Source of the DNA: Pedobacter changchengzhani
GTDB lineage: Bacteria; Bacteroidota; Bacteroidia; Sphingobacteriales; Sphingobacteriaceae
Assembly (NCBI RefSeq): GCF_004354365.1
Contig: NZ_SJCY01000007.1
Span: 124,001 to 188,000, forward strand
Direction of reading: 5' to 3'
Length of the DNA: 64,000 nt
The position numbers were made by a program, and so were the translations under genes. A model generated the notes under the pieces. It had not been told where the DNA came from. It saw only the letters and a program-made list of their open reading frames with translations, and did not search any database. Shown here piece by piece: positions 63,514 through 64,000 of the stretch (positions are counted from its first letter, which is position 1; each line of letters begins with the position of its first letter).

Positions 63514-64000
63514 ATGTATATGTGGAAACCTAAAAGTATTCAGCTAGTTATTAAACTTACTAAATTATGCAACTTACGTTGTAAATACTGTTATGAATAC
63601 CCGTATCTGGGTGACAAAAGAAAAATAGAACTTACAGATATAGAAAAAATGTTTCAGAATATTTTGCCTTCTGTGGTAGAACATAGTATTTCGAAAGTAG
63701 AATTTGTCTTCCACGGTGGTGAACCATTCTTACTGAGTGCCAGTTATTATCGCAGTATTTTTGAAATGCAACAAAGAATTTTCGGTCAGGCAGGCATACT
63801 TTTTCAAAACGTAGTTCAAACTAATTTGATTAATCTAAAGCCTGAACATGTACAACTCATTAAAGATGATGTAATTTCTGGGGTGGGCGTTTCAATTGAC
63901 CTTTTCGGGGAAGAGCGGGTAAACCAATCGGGAAAGAGCATGGATCACCGTACACTCGCTAACATGGATATTTTGGCAAAAGAAAATATTTTTGTAAGTG
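63514..64000 (+). CDS. radical SAM enzyme, peptide-maturase type (cut by window edge)
   Basis: The first 162 codons of a radical SAM protein, open to the window edge. The cluster motif CNLRCKYC (CxxxCxxC) is near residue 19, followed by YEYPYLG. HGGEPFLL is the S-adenosylmethionine-binding GGE motif. SIDLFGEERVNQSGKS resembles the stretch seen in maturases of the SPASM group. The C-terminal SPASM clusters would be outside the window. Its partner is probably the secreted peptide upstream. Confidence 0.85.
   Translation, partial: MYMWKPKSIQLVIKLTKLCNLRCKYCYEYPYLGDKRKIELTDIEKMFQNILPSVVEHSISKVEFVFHGGEPFLLSASYYRSIFEMQQRIFGQAGILFQNVVQTNLINLKPEHVQLIKDDVISGVGVSIDLFGEERVNQSGKSMDHRTLANMDILAKENIFVS

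Overview
The window looks like a chromosomal segment from an AT-rich Bacteroidota bacterium, most likely a Sphingobacteriaceae member of the Pedobacter type. I infer this from several signs. There are TonB-type barrel and GLPGLI-family surface proteins and many S9 peptidases and lipoproteins. Promoters resemble the Bacteroidota form (TTG about 20 bp upstream of TAnnTTTG), and strong Shine-Dalgarno sites are mostly absent. GC-rich palindromic repeats lie between and even inside genes.

Region 1 (about 1-31,700) is mostly core genome. It holds an ABC permease, queA, ispD, a MazF/antitoxin pair, a small membrane protein, a DUF2795 protein, a cobalamin adenosyltransferase, an ABC ATPase, gatC, a PlsC-type acyltransferase, trpS, a deoxynucleoside kinase, kdsB, a TonB-type barrel with a GLPGLI partner, pyrG and yidC. 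Two tandem VirJ/AcvB-like hydrolases sit beside mprF, which suggests synthesis, flipping and turnover of aminoacylated lipids. An S9 peptidase, a SpmA/SpmB-like protein, a thioesterase and a SulP transporter follow.

Region 2 (about 31,800-42,200) has a DPP-IV-like peptidase, two tandem polysaccharide deacetylase lipoproteins, a DUF3298-type lipoprotein and an ECF sigma factor. The sigma gene is followed by six decayed tandem copies of its own 3' half (38,250-40,042). A Gfo/Idh/MocA oxidoreductase ends the region.

Region 3 (about 42,750-51,050) is an accessory island next to tRNA-Lys. It contains a duplicated tRNA 3' end, a MITE-like element, HicAB with two operator-like palindromes, a PLD-family protein and a membrane protein. 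It also holds a single-polypeptide restriction-modification gene that is broken at a G7 homopolymer inside a palindromic repeat, followed by degraded gene remnants.

Region 4 (about 51,100-64,000) is the most novel part. A TPR histidine kinase and a LytTR response regulator are divergent from a run of secreted proteins. These comprise a beta-propeller-like protein, two Cys-rich paralogues, a lipocalin-like protein and two beta/gamma-crystallin plus LGFP-repeat proteins. The run ends in a small secreted peptide, a hairpin and a radical SAM enzyme cut by the window edge. Three promoters carry the same direct repeat (TCTATT boxes 20 bp apart), the geometry expected for LytTR binding. I therefore propose one LytTR-controlled secreted regulon, possibly with a RiPP-like module at its end.
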